Shown here one piece after another: positions 38,536-44,718 of a DNA stretch of 44,718 nucleotides (position 1 is the stretch's first letter; each line of letters begins with the position of its first letter). The translations under genes were made by a program, and so were the position numbers. The notes below the pieces were generated by a model. It was not told where the DNA came from and did not search any database. It saw only the letters and a program-made list of their open reading frames with translations. Source of the stretch: JABSQH01 sp039194665 (GTDB taxonomy: Bacteria > Actinomycetota > Acidimicrobiia > Acidimicrobiales > Ilumatobacteraceae); the NCBI GenBank assembly GCA_039194665.1, contig JBCCVW010000009.1, positions 1 through 44,718 on the forward strand, read 5' to 3'.

Positions 38536-39275
38536 TCGACGAGTGCGTCCGCGAGGCGCTCCACGCTCCCGCGATCGTTCATCCACCAGTGTCCGCCGCC
38601 CTCGAGGTCGATCGTGTCGGCGCCCAGGCGCGCGGCAACGTCATTGCCGAGCTCGGGCTGGGCGTACGGGTCATCGAGGGCGGTGACGACGAGCCCCGGA
38701 GGAACGCTGTCGGCGGCGAACAAACGAGCGCCCAGGTCGGCCATTGCGGGCTGCGCTGCCGAGCGATAGAGCCCGAGGATCGCGGTGCCCATGGCGTCGT
38801 CGAGACCGTGACCGAGCGCGAGGGCAATGTGCTCCTCGAATCCCAGCCCGGCGAAGAACTGGGCCCGCTCCTGGGCGGTTCCCGCCGTCATCGCGGCGAT
38901 GACCTCTTCGCCAACGTCGGGCGTTTGCCAACTCTGGGCGGTGTCGTGCCACTCGTACTCGGGGTGGACCAGACCGGCGACGTCGATCGTCCAGGTACGA
39001 GCGAGTTCGGGCCGGGCGGCGATCAGTCCCAGCACGTGACCAGCTCCCCAGTCGTGACCGAGCACATCAACGCCACCCCCGAGCGAGTCGAGCTCGCGCG
39101 CCAGCCACGCGACGTAGCGCTGCATCGTCGGCTCCCAATCGTCGGGCAAGGGCGCGCCGAAGCCGGGTGGGGAGAGAAGCACCACGTCATCGACGTTGCG
39201 GCGGTGCAGGGCGTCGATCAGCGACCCCCAGATCGCTGACGTCTCCGGAACCCCGTGGATCAGTGCAACGGTCAT
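38523..39275 (-). CDS. Alpha/beta hydrolase with Asp nucleophile (epoxide hydrolase/haloalkane dehalogenase type)
   Basis: This is a 250-residue alpha/beta hydrolase. The oxyanion loop is HGVPETSAIW (HGxP). The nucleophile elbow reads GHDWGAG, with aspartate instead of serine, as in epoxide hydrolases and haloalkane dehalogenases. The acid probably comes from ALDDPYAQPE and the catalytic histidine is in GGGHWWMND. A cap domain with WHDTAQSW lies between (about residues 120-175). Epoxide opening or dehalogenation is the expected chemistry; the substrate is not predictable. The ATG at 39275 has TACGGT six bases upstream; the reading from 39317 would reach into the divergent promoter. Confidence 0.88.
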   Translation of the reverse strand: MTVALIHGVPETSAIWGSLIDALHRRNVDDVVLLSPPGFGAPLPDDWEPTMQRYVAWLARELDSLGGGVDVLGHDWGAGHVLGLIAARPELARTWTIDVAGLVHPEYEWHDTAQSWQTPDVGEEVIAAMTAGTAQERAQFFAGLGFEEHIALALGHGLDDAMGTAILGLYRSAAQPAMADLGARLFAADSVPPGLVVTALDDPYAQPELGNDVAARLGADTIDLEGGGHWWMNDRGSVERLADALVDHWA

Positions 39276-39281
39276 GTCCGG

Positions 39282-39287
39282 ACCGTA
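39282..39287 (-). promoter_or_regulatory. -10 box of the Asp-nucleophile hydrolase gene (TACGGT)
   Basis: It reads TACGGT on the minus strand, six bases before the ATG at 39275. Confidence 0.45.
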
Positions 39288-39323
39288 GACGATGTGTGCC
39301 GCTCCCTTGGCGGCCACCGTCGT

Positions 39324-39329
39324 TACGAT
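39324..39329 (+). promoter_or_regulatory. -10 box of the DUF333 lipoprotein gene (TACGAT)
   Basis: TACGAT ends six bases before the ATG at 39336. Confidence 0.5.
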
Positions 39330-39335
39330 CTCGTC

Positions 39336-39644
39336 ATGACGCGACGACGGCAGGTATCCGGAGGAGTGACACCCACCGCGGTCGGAGTGCTGGCGGTTGC
39401 TGCACTGCTCCTCGTTGCGTGTGGGGACGACGATGAAAGCGACGACGACAACAACACGCCGCAGAACCAGCTGGCCAATCCAGCGTCGGTGTTCTGTGTC
39501 GAACAGGGCGGCGAGCTCGAGATCGTCGACGAAGCCGACGGTCAGATCGGTTTCTGCAACCTTCCCGATGGCACGCGCGTCGAGGAGTGGCAGTACTTCC
39601 GCGAGCAGACCGGGGGTACCGTGCCGGCCGACGAAGGCGGCTGA
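39336..39644 (+). CDS. DUF333 lipoprotein
   Basis: This small exported lipoprotein has 102 residues. The arginine-rich start and helix (AVGVLAVAALLLVAC) end at lipobox LVAC. An Asp/Asn-rich spacer follows. The domain NPASVFCVEQGGELEIVDEA, then GQIGFCNLPDGTRVEEWQYF, matches DUF333, with two cysteines that likely form a disulfide. DUF333 occurs in small periplasmic lipoproteins of enterobacteria and others, sometimes next to heat-shock or inhibitor proteins; the function is not settled. It is divergent from the hydrolase gene. Confidence 0.86.
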   Translation: MTRRRQVSGGVTPTAVGVLAVAALLLVACGDDDESDDDNNTPQNQLANPASVFCVEQGGELEIVDEADGQIGFCNLPDGTRVEEWQYFREQTGGTVPADEGG

Positions 39645-39711
39645 GTCGAGGGCTCCTCGCCGATGTGCTCGCTAGTATTCATGAGTCGCAGATCGTATGT
39701 TGCTGCGGCGG

Positions 39712-40074
39712 ATGATCATGACCGACGCCACGGCTCCCAGCGCATCGACGAACGGGTCTCGCAGCGCTTCACCCGCGCGGGCGTCGTGGACCTTCCTCAC
39801 GAATCACGCCCACGTGTTGGTCTGCCTCGCTGAGGAGCCCGACATCCGTGGCCGCGATATCGCCGAGCGAGTCGGTATCACCGAACGGGCGGCGCAGGCG
39901 ATCATCGCCGACCTCGCTGCGGAGGGCTATATCACGCGCACCCGCGAGGGCCGCCGCAACCGTTACGAGGTCCACCCGTCCGCACCGCTGCGCCACCACC
40001 TCGAGCACGACACCACGGTGGGCGAGCTGTTGGTGACACTGGGCCGCCTCACGCCGCGCGCTACCGCGGTGTAG
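39712..40074 (+). CDS. Small winged-helix transcriptional regulator (MarR-like)
   Basis: This is a DNA-binding protein of about 120 residues. The winged helix-turn-helix core is WTFLTNHAHVLVCLAEEPDI (first helices), RGRDIAERVGITERAAQAII (turn and recognition helix), and DLAAEGYITRTREGRRNRYE (wing). The remaining C-terminal helix may dimerise. The start is uncertain: TATGTT at 39696-39701 suits the ATG at 39712, but ATGs at 39697 and 39718 are also in frame. It resembles single-domain ArsR/MarR-type proteins. The target is unknown, and the divergently facing DUF389 gene ends 12 bases downstream. Confidence 0.82.
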   Translation: MIMTDATAPSASTNGSRSASPARASWTFLTNHAHVLVCLAEEPDIRGRDIAERVGITERAAQAIIADLAAEGYITRTREGRRNRYEVHPSAPLRHHLEHDTTVGELLVTLGRLTPRATAV

Positions 40075-40086
40075 CGCCGACGGCGT

Positions 40087-41733
40087 TCACTCGGACGCGG
40101 CGTCGGGTCCGACGAGTTCGCGCGTCTGTACGCGCACCCGCAAGTCGGCCGTGACGGTTCGCCCAAGGCTGTCGGAGAGCTGTGCTTGGAGGCTCTCGGC
40201 CGACGGCGCCCCCACGGGCGGGCCGATGATGATCACCTCGACGGTGTTGCCGACCACGTTGACACTGAGCACGCTGAACTGGTCACTGTCGCCGATCCAG
40301 GTCTGCACCGCGTTGCTCGCCCGACCGGCGTCCAGAGCGTTGTTTGCCAGTTCGCGTCCGTTGAGCCCCAACGCGGCGACGACGAGGACCGCCAGCGCGA
40401 CCACGGCCGCCGACGCGGTGCTCACGCGCTGGCGGTTGATCTGCGCTGCCCGGAGTGGGGTGAGCCCGGTGACGATGAACGTGGCCCCGCCGACGATGAT
40501 GATCGCCAGCGCGTTGGTCGTGAACAGCACGAGCGCTCCGCCGGCTTCGTCGTAGGCCCCCGCGGACACCGTGATGCCGACGACGGACAGTGGCGGCACC
40601 AGCGAGATCGCGATCGCCACGCCGGGGAGCGCGTCGGACACGTCGGGTCGGGACAGCCCGTACGCACCCGCTGCTCCAGCGGCGATGGCGATCACCAGAT
40701 CGAGGATCGTCGGCGACGATCGGCTCAGAATCTGGCTGTTGGTCGTCGCATCGATCGTGACCGGGCCGAGCTCTCCGAGCGCCAAACCGATCGTGATCAC
40801 CAGGAGGACGCCGGCGAGCGCAATGAGCGCCGAGCGCAACAGTCGATTTGGCCACCCCATCACGATGCTGATGGCGATGGCCATCAGCGGTGTCATCAGC
40901 GGAGCGATGAGCATCGCGCCAATGACGACCGCAGTGGAGTCGGTGAGCACGCCGCCTGCCGCGATGACGCCCGAGAAGAACATCAGGACGACGAAGCGGG
41001 TCAGTTTGGCGTTGACCCGCGGCCCCTCGTACAGCAGCTTCTCGTACAGCTCGGCGCGGTCGACGGTGGGTTTCGGTCGGCGCACGAACCAGTCGAACAC
41101 GATCCGGCCGCTGGCGGAGAGTGATGTCGGCGACTCCTGCTCGTCCGTGATCGACAGTGCGACGGCGATCAGACCGACGACAGCCACCGCGATGCACACG
41201 AGCGACGCGACGAGGCCAAGCATGCGGCCGGGGTAGGCGAACATCACGCCGGCGAGCAGCAACAGCACCAGCGCCTTCGCGAACGGCCACGCGGTGCCGA
41301 ACTGGCGTCGTCGGGTGAGTGCGACGACAAAGTCGGTGAACGTGTACAGCGCAAGGGCGACCGCATTGATTCGACCGACCGTCTCGATCGACAAGGTGGG
41401 GAAGGCCACGAGCACGCCCCCGAGCAACGCGGTGGCGATGGCCACCGCAAGGGCGACACGTTGGTGCGGCCGGGCGCGGATGTACGCGATCAGCGTGGTG
41501 AGTCCGAGACCGATCAGGCCGACGCCGAGCACGGTGACGAGCACACGATCGGTGCGATCCGGCCACAACACGATCAGGGCGGCGATCACCACTGCCAGCA
41601 GCGAACGGATCACGATCGGGTCGGCGAGTCGTCGGAGATGAACCGCCTCGACTCCCAACGCGTGGGCGACGTCGTCGCCGAGCACCTCGGCCGCTGTCGC
41701 GGGGTCGCGACTTTCCTCGGTGGCACGGCTCAC
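40087..41733 (-). CDS. HdeD (DUF308)-DUF389 fusion membrane protein
   Basis: This is a 548-residue membrane protein. The N-terminal half (about 25-190) has six short helices in the HdeD/DUF308 pattern (LLAVVIAALIVLWPD, VALAVAIATALLGGVLVAFP, ALVLLLLAGVMFAYPG). The C-terminal half (about 230-460) is DUF389: LYEGPRVNAKLTRFVVLMFF, GGVLTDSTAVVIGAMLIAPL, MTPLMAIAISIVMGW, and IAISLVPPLSVVGITVSAG. A soluble beta domain of about 80 residues ends it. DUF389 proteins are uncharacterised transporter-like proteins; HdeD is linked to acid stress. The GTG at 41733 has TAGCGT seven bases upstream. It is divergent from a two-component system. Confidence 0.86.
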   Translation of the reverse strand: MSRATEESRDPATAAEVLGDDVAHALGVEAVHLRRLADPIVIRSLLAVVIAALIVLWPDRTDRVLVTVLGVGLIGLGLTTLIAYIRARPHQRVALAVAIATALLGGVLVAFPTLSIETVGRINAVALALYTFTDFVVALTRRRQFGTAWPFAKALVLLLLAGVMFAYPGRMLGLVASLVCIAVAVVGLIAVALSITDEQESPTSLSASGRIVFDWFVRRPKPTVDRAELYEKLLYEGPRVNAKLTRFVVLMFFSGVIAAGGVLTDSTAVVIGAMLIAPLMTPLMAIAISIVMGWPNRLLRSALIALAGVLLVITIGLALGELGPVTIDATTNSQILSRSSPTILDLVIAIAAGAAGAYGLSRPDVSDALPGVAIAISLVPPLSVVGITVSAGAYDEAGGALVLFTTNALAIIIVGGATFIVTGLTPLRAAQINRQRVSTASAAVVALAVLVVAALGLNGRELANNALDAGRASNAVQTWIGDSDQFSVLSVNVVGNTVEVIIIGPPVGAPSAESLQAQLSDSLGRTVTADLRVRVQTRELVGPDAASE

Positions 41734-41740
41734 GGCGCCG

Positions 41741-41746
41741 ACGCTA
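41741..41746 (-). promoter_or_regulatory. -10 box of the HdeD-DUF389 gene (TAGCGT)
   Basis: It reads TAGCGT on the minus strand, seven bases before the GTG at 41733. Confidence 0.5.
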
Positions 41747-41803
41747 GTGCTGCGATCGGCAGGAGAGGGGACCTCGGTCCCGGCACGAGGCGGCCGAGGC
41801 CAG

Positions 41804-41809
41804 TATCGT
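41804..41809 (+). promoter_or_regulatory. -10 box of the response regulator gene (TATCGT)
   Basis: TATCGT ends eight bases before the ATG at 41818. Confidence 0.45.
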
Positions 41810-41817
41810 CCGCGGGG

Positions 41818-42501
41818 ATGGCCAACGTCCTGCTGATCGAAGACGACGACCAGATCATCGCCTCGCTGTCGAAAGTGCTCAAGCAGGCTGGGCATGTCGT
41901 GGCCACCGCGGGCCGGGCGACGGTGGGTCTGGGGAAGGTGGTCGACGACGGCCCCGACGTGGTGGTGCTCGACCTCGGGCTCCCCGACATCGACGGTCTC
42001 GATGTGATCAAGATGATCCGCGGCTATGGCGACACCCCGGTGATCGTGGCCACCGCCCGCGATGACGACGACACGATCGTCAAGGCGCTCGACTCCGGCG
42101 CCGACGACTACGTCGTCAAGCCGTTCTCGGGCCGCCAACTCGACGCGCGCATTCGGGCCCTGCTTCGTCGTGAGCGCAGCGGTGCCGAGCCGGTGGTGCA
42201 GGTCGGTGACCTGCGTGTCGACATCCAGGCCCACGAGGTCACCCTCGAGGGCCGCGAGATCGACCTTCGACCCAAGGAATTCGAACTGCTGGCCTTGTTG
42301 GCCTCTCGTGCCGGTGAGGTGGTGTCTCGACGGACGATCGCCCGCGAGGTCTGGGACGACCCGCTGTCGTCGTCGGACACCACGATCGACGTGCACTTGT
42401 CGGCGCTGCGGCGACGTCTCGGCGAGACCGCCGCGAGCCCGCGGTATCTGCGGGTGATCCGCGGGGTCGGCGTGAAGCTGGCAGCGCCCGACGACGGGTG
42501 A
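41818..42501 (+). CDS. Two-component response regulator, OmpR/PhoB family
   Basis: This is a 227-residue transcription factor. The receiver domain has the acidic pair EDD (9-11), phosphorylated Asp52 in VVLDLGLPD, and Lys in DDYVVKPFSG. The C-terminal winged helix (about 130-225) has EIDLRPKEFELLALLASRAG, VVSRRTIAREVWDD and the transactivation loop TTIDVHLSALRRRLGE. The histidine kinase gene overlaps its stop codon in GTGA, so the two are coupled. The divergent HdeD-DUF389 gene is the nearest candidate target. The start at 41818 is preferred; a longer frame to 41461 is antisense to the DUF389 gene. Confidence 0.94.
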   Translation: MANVLLIEDDDQIIASLSKVLKQAGHVVATAGRATVGLGKVVDDGPDVVVLDLGLPDIDGLDVIKMIRGYGDTPVIVATARDDDDTIVKALDSGADDYVVKPFSGRQLDARIRALLRRERSGAEPVVQVGDLRVDIQAHEVTLEGREIDLRPKEFELLALLASRAGEVVSRRTIAREVWDDPLSSSDTTIDVHLSALRRRLGETAASPRYLRVIRGVGVKLAAPDDG

Positions 42502-43808
42502 GGCGCCTCCTCGTCGTCTTGATGGCGGCGACGACGACCACCGTCGTCATCGCCTTTGTCCTTCCGCTGGCGCTCGCCATCCGCAGCGTCGAACGTACCG
42601 ACGAGATCAACGGCATCGTCAATTCGGCAGCTGCGCTCGGCGCGTTCATCGACGATGGCACGCCGACGGTCGACGTCGAAGAAGCGATCCTGCGGTATGA
42701 AGCGGAGTTTCCGAACATCGACGTCACCGTGTACGGCGAGGACGGCTCTGTCGTCGGCGTGCAGGTACCCGCCAATAACGACGTTGCCGCCGCGTTCGCC
42801 GGGCAGCAGATCGTCGACGAATCGTCGGGCGGGGTCACCGCCTACGTACCGCAGAAGGGGCCGTTCGACGCCGAAGGCCGGTCGAGCTTCGTGATCCGGC
42901 TCGCCGCGTCGGGCGACGTCATCGACCTCGGCGTCAGATCGATCGGCGCCGTGATCGCACTCAGCACGATCATCTCGATACTCGTCGGCGGCGGCATGGG
43001 GTTGCTCGCAGCGCGCATGATTGCGACTCCCACGCAGAACGTGACCGATGTCGCCCGCCGTTTGCAACACGGAGAACTCGATGCGCGGGCGACACCGTCG
43101 GGTCCCGCGGAACTCCGTGAGCTCGCCGAAACCTTGAATCATCTGGCCGCGCGCGTGGCGGAGCTGCTCGTGCGTGAACGCGAGTCGGTCGCGGACTTGG
43201 CCCACCGCCTGCGCACACCGCTCACCGCGCTGCACCTCGAGATCGAGACGCTCGATCCGACGCCAGAAACCGAAGAGCTGCTGGCTCGCGTGCAGCGTCT
43301 CGAGGCGACGCTCAATCAGATCCTTGCCGAGATGCGGCGACCCGAGGAGCACGAGAAGCGCACGGTCGACGTCGCCGCGATCGCCCGCGACCGGTTGACC
43401 GATTGGAGCGACGTGGCGATCGACGCGGGTCGACCGTTCCATGTGCGTGTCGAGCCCGCGGGCCCGCGTCGAGTGACCGGGGACCCTGCGGACGTGGAAG
43501 CAGCGTTCGACACGATCATCAACAACGCCTTCAAGCACACACCCGAGGGCACACGGATCGACGTCTCGGTGGTCGACGACGGGGATCGGCTCCGATTCTC
43601 GGTCGAGGACGCAGGGCCCGGCTTCCCCGACGACACGGTTGCCCAGCGTGGCGTCAGCGCCGGGCAGTCGAGCGGCCTCGGCCTCGACATCGCTCGACGC
43701 ACGGTGGAGGCGTTCGGTGGCGAGATGCGGCTCGGGCGGTCGGAGCTCGGCGGAGCCCGAGTGGTGCTGCTGTTCGAGGTCGATCAAGGCGGTGGCGGGA
43801 CGGCATAA
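42498..43808 (+). CDS. Sensor histidine kinase
   Basis: This membrane kinase of 436 residues partners the response regulator upstream. It has helix 1 (TTTTVVIAFVLPLALAI), an extracytoplasmic sensor of about 110 residues (VERTDEINGIVNSAAALGAF onward), helix 2 (IGAVIALSTIISILVGGGMG), HAMP, and a DHp domain with the phosphorylated His236 in VADLAHRLRTPLTAL. Its H-box reads AHRLRTP, where most kinases have SHELRTP. The ATPase domain has INNAFKHTPEG (N box), VEDAGPGFPD (G1) and SSGLGLDIARRTV (G2). The GTG start overlaps the upstream stop. The sensor loop has no recognised domain. Confidence 0.92.
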   Translation: MRRLLVVLMAATTTTVVIAFVLPLALAIRSVERTDEINGIVNSAAALGAFIDDGTPTVDVEEAILRYEAEFPNIDVTVYGEDGSVVGVQVPANNDVAAAFAGQQIVDESSGGVTAYVPQKGPFDAEGRSSFVIRLAASGDVIDLGVRSIGAVIALSTIISILVGGGMGLLAARMIATPTQNVTDVARRLQHGELDARATPSGPAELRELAETLNHLAARVAELLVRERESVADLAHRLRTPLTALHLEIETLDPTPETEELLARVQRLEATLNQILAEMRRPEEHEKRTVDVAAIARDRLTDWSDVAIDAGRPFHVRVEPAGPRRVTGDPADVEAAFDTIINNAFKHTPEGTRIDVSVVDDGDRLRFSVEDAGPGFPDDTVAQRGVSAGQSSGLGLDIARRTVEAFGGEMRLGRSELGGARVVLLFEVDQGGGGTA

Positions 43809-43813
43809 CGATG

Positions 43814-43827
43814 CGCCAGTTCTGGCG
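43814..43827 (+). terminator. Weak inverted repeat after the histidine kinase gene
   Basis: CGCCAG-TT-CTGGCG lies five bases after the kinase stop. The two-base loop would open in RNA, and no T-tract follows. Confidence 0.25.
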
Positions 43828-43874
43828 AGCGTCGGGAGCTCCGCTCGGATGGGTCGGAGGGAGGCTGCGCTGTT

Positions 43875-43880
43875 TACGCT
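43875..43880 (+). promoter_or_regulatory. -10 box of the cytochrome P450 gene (TACGCT)
   Basis: TACGCT ends six bases before the ATG at 43887. Confidence 0.5.
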
Positions 43881-43886
43881 GCGGTC

Positions 43887-44718
43887 ATGACCGCGGACGC
43901 ATACCGACTCGTCGACCCCTCGTTCTGGCATCAGCAATTGGCGCCACGGATGGCCGAGTTCGCGGAGATTCGCGAGCTCGGGGCGGTACTCCCGATCGAT
44001 GTCGACAACCCGCTCGTCGGAGAGATGCAACGCTTCCATGCGCTGACTCGCTTCGACGAGGTCGTCGAGGTGAGCAAGCGAGCAGACGACTTCTGTTCTG
44101 GTCAGGGCGCAACCGCGATCTTCGACCTGCCGATCGAGCTGCTCGAGTTCTTCGGCGGCTTCATCAACATGGACAACCCGCGTCATGCCCACCAGCGGCG
44201 CATCGTTGCCCACCGGTTCACTCCGGTGCAGTTGCAGCACGTGATGGACTCGGTCGAGACGATCTGCACCGAGGTGATCGACGGGTTCTGCGAGCAGGGC
44301 GAGGTCGATCTCGTCAAGGTGCTCAGTCAGCCGTTCCCGCTGCTGATCATTTGCGACATGATGGGCATCCCGCGCAGCGAATTCACGACGGTGCTCGATG
44401 CCACCAACGTGATCCTCGGTGGCGGCGATCCGGAGTTCGTCGGCGAGGCAACAGGCGACGTGCAAGTCGACATCGCTGCGTTGATCAACGCGGGCGTGCA
44501 GCTCGACACCCTGATGAAGGAGCTGATCGCCGAGCGTCAGTCGAATCCCACCGACGACCTGACGTCGCGGCTGGTCCACAACGATCTCGAAGAAGACCTC
44601 TTGACGCCCGAGGAGATCACCTCGTTCTTCATTCTCTTGGCTGTCGCCGGGAACGACACCACCCGCAACGCGATCACCTACGGCGTCGATCTGTTGTCGA
44701 AGAACCCGGAGCAGCGCA
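43887..44718 (+). CDS. Cytochrome P450, N-terminal part (runs off the right edge)
   Basis: This is a heme monooxygenase of which 277 codons are visible. It has the C-helix motif NMDNPRHAHQRRIVAHRFTP (heme propionate contacts), B-helix region FCSGQG, and I-helix AGNDTTRNAI, the AGxDTT oxygen-activation motif. The EXXR and Cys-ligand regions lie outside the window. The N-terminal pattern and MDxPRH segment resemble the CYP125/CYP142-type sterol or lipid hydroxylases of actinobacteria, though subfamily assignment from this part alone is uncertain. The start ATG has TACGCT six bases upstream. Confidence 0.93.
   Translation, partial: MTADAYRLVDPSFWHQQLAPRMAEFAEIRELGAVLPIDVDNPLVGEMQRFHALTRFDEVVEVSKRADDFCSGQGATAIFDLPIELLEFFGGFINMDNPRHAHQRRIVAHRFTPVQLQHVMDSVETICTEVIDGFCEQGEVDLVKVLSQPFPLLIICDMMGIPRSEFTTVLDATNVILGGGDPEFVGEATGDVQVDIAALINAGVQLDTLMKELIAERQSNPTDDLTSRLVHNDLEEDLLTPEEITSFFILLAVAGNDTTRNAITYGVDLLSKNPEQR

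Noticed and set aside
42108..44579. An 823-codon minus-strand frame
   Set aside because: It runs across the two-component genes and the P450 gene, whose plus-strand products have complete catalytic motifs.

Overview
This is a GC-rich, gene-dense chromosomal segment from an actinobacterium. The best fit is the class Acidimicrobiia (Ilumatobacter/Iamia-like), although that is an inference from gene content and style, not from a marker search. Clues are a DUF3499 gene near manB, coenzyme F420 (CofE) and menaquinone (MenB) genes, an actinobacterial S-adenosylhomocysteinase with its insert, a secreted protein of three repeated modules, and many GTG/TTG starts. Almost everything is ordinary housekeeping or transport. 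I saw no prophage, insertion sequence, CRISPR array, rRNA or tRNA. After correcting starts, no gene-free stretch reaches 300 bases; the longest (about 130-200 bases) are 6671-6844, 8267-8458, 9941-10096, 24629-24759 and 29884-30080.

Layout. 1-2079: the 5' part of ftsH (minus strand), then DUF3499 and a CPBP-family membrane protease. 2159-6670: a large GT-C-like membrane protein, ManB and Trm112. 6845-9940: a secreted repeat protein, a terminator-like hairpin, a structured leader and ahcY. 10097-15991: a five-gene dipeptide/oligopeptide ABC importer. 16082-22413: comF, secA, prfB, ftsE, ftsX. 22427-23716: an ECF sigma factor and an RskA-like anti-sigma factor. 23768-27276: an enoyl-CoA hydratase, a 72-residue conserved protein, a group II truncated globin and a two-gene ABC-2 exporter. 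27269-29883 (minus strand): an operon of menB, a SpoU-type RNA methyltransferase and purU. 29884-32204: a decayed alpha/beta-hydrolase fragment, CofE and an M20 peptidase. 32224-35827: a GNAT/acyl-CoA-synthetase-like protein acetyltransferase transcribed divergently from a histone-deacetylase-family enzyme. 35864-40074: a beta-lactamase-like lipoprotein, an MFS transporter, an Asp-nucleophile hydrolase, a DUF333 lipoprotein and a small winged-helix regulator. 40087-43808: an HdeD-DUF389 fusion divergent from a two-component system. 43887-44718: the start of a cytochrome P450.

Two signals stand out. First, about twenty genes have a TANNNT (mostly TAGCGT/TAGGCT-like) hexamer whose 3' end lies 6-10 bases before the start codon. 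That is the geometry of leaderless transcripts. Only a few genes (the secreted protein, ahcY, the ABC binding protein, the 72-residue protein) instead have a clear Shine-Dalgarno site and a long leader. I used this signal to choose several starts. Second, a Pat-like lysine acetyltransferase whose synthetase domain has lost its phospho-histidine sits back to back with a zinc deacetylase. This suggests a reversible protein acetylation pair similar in logic to AcuA/AcuC.
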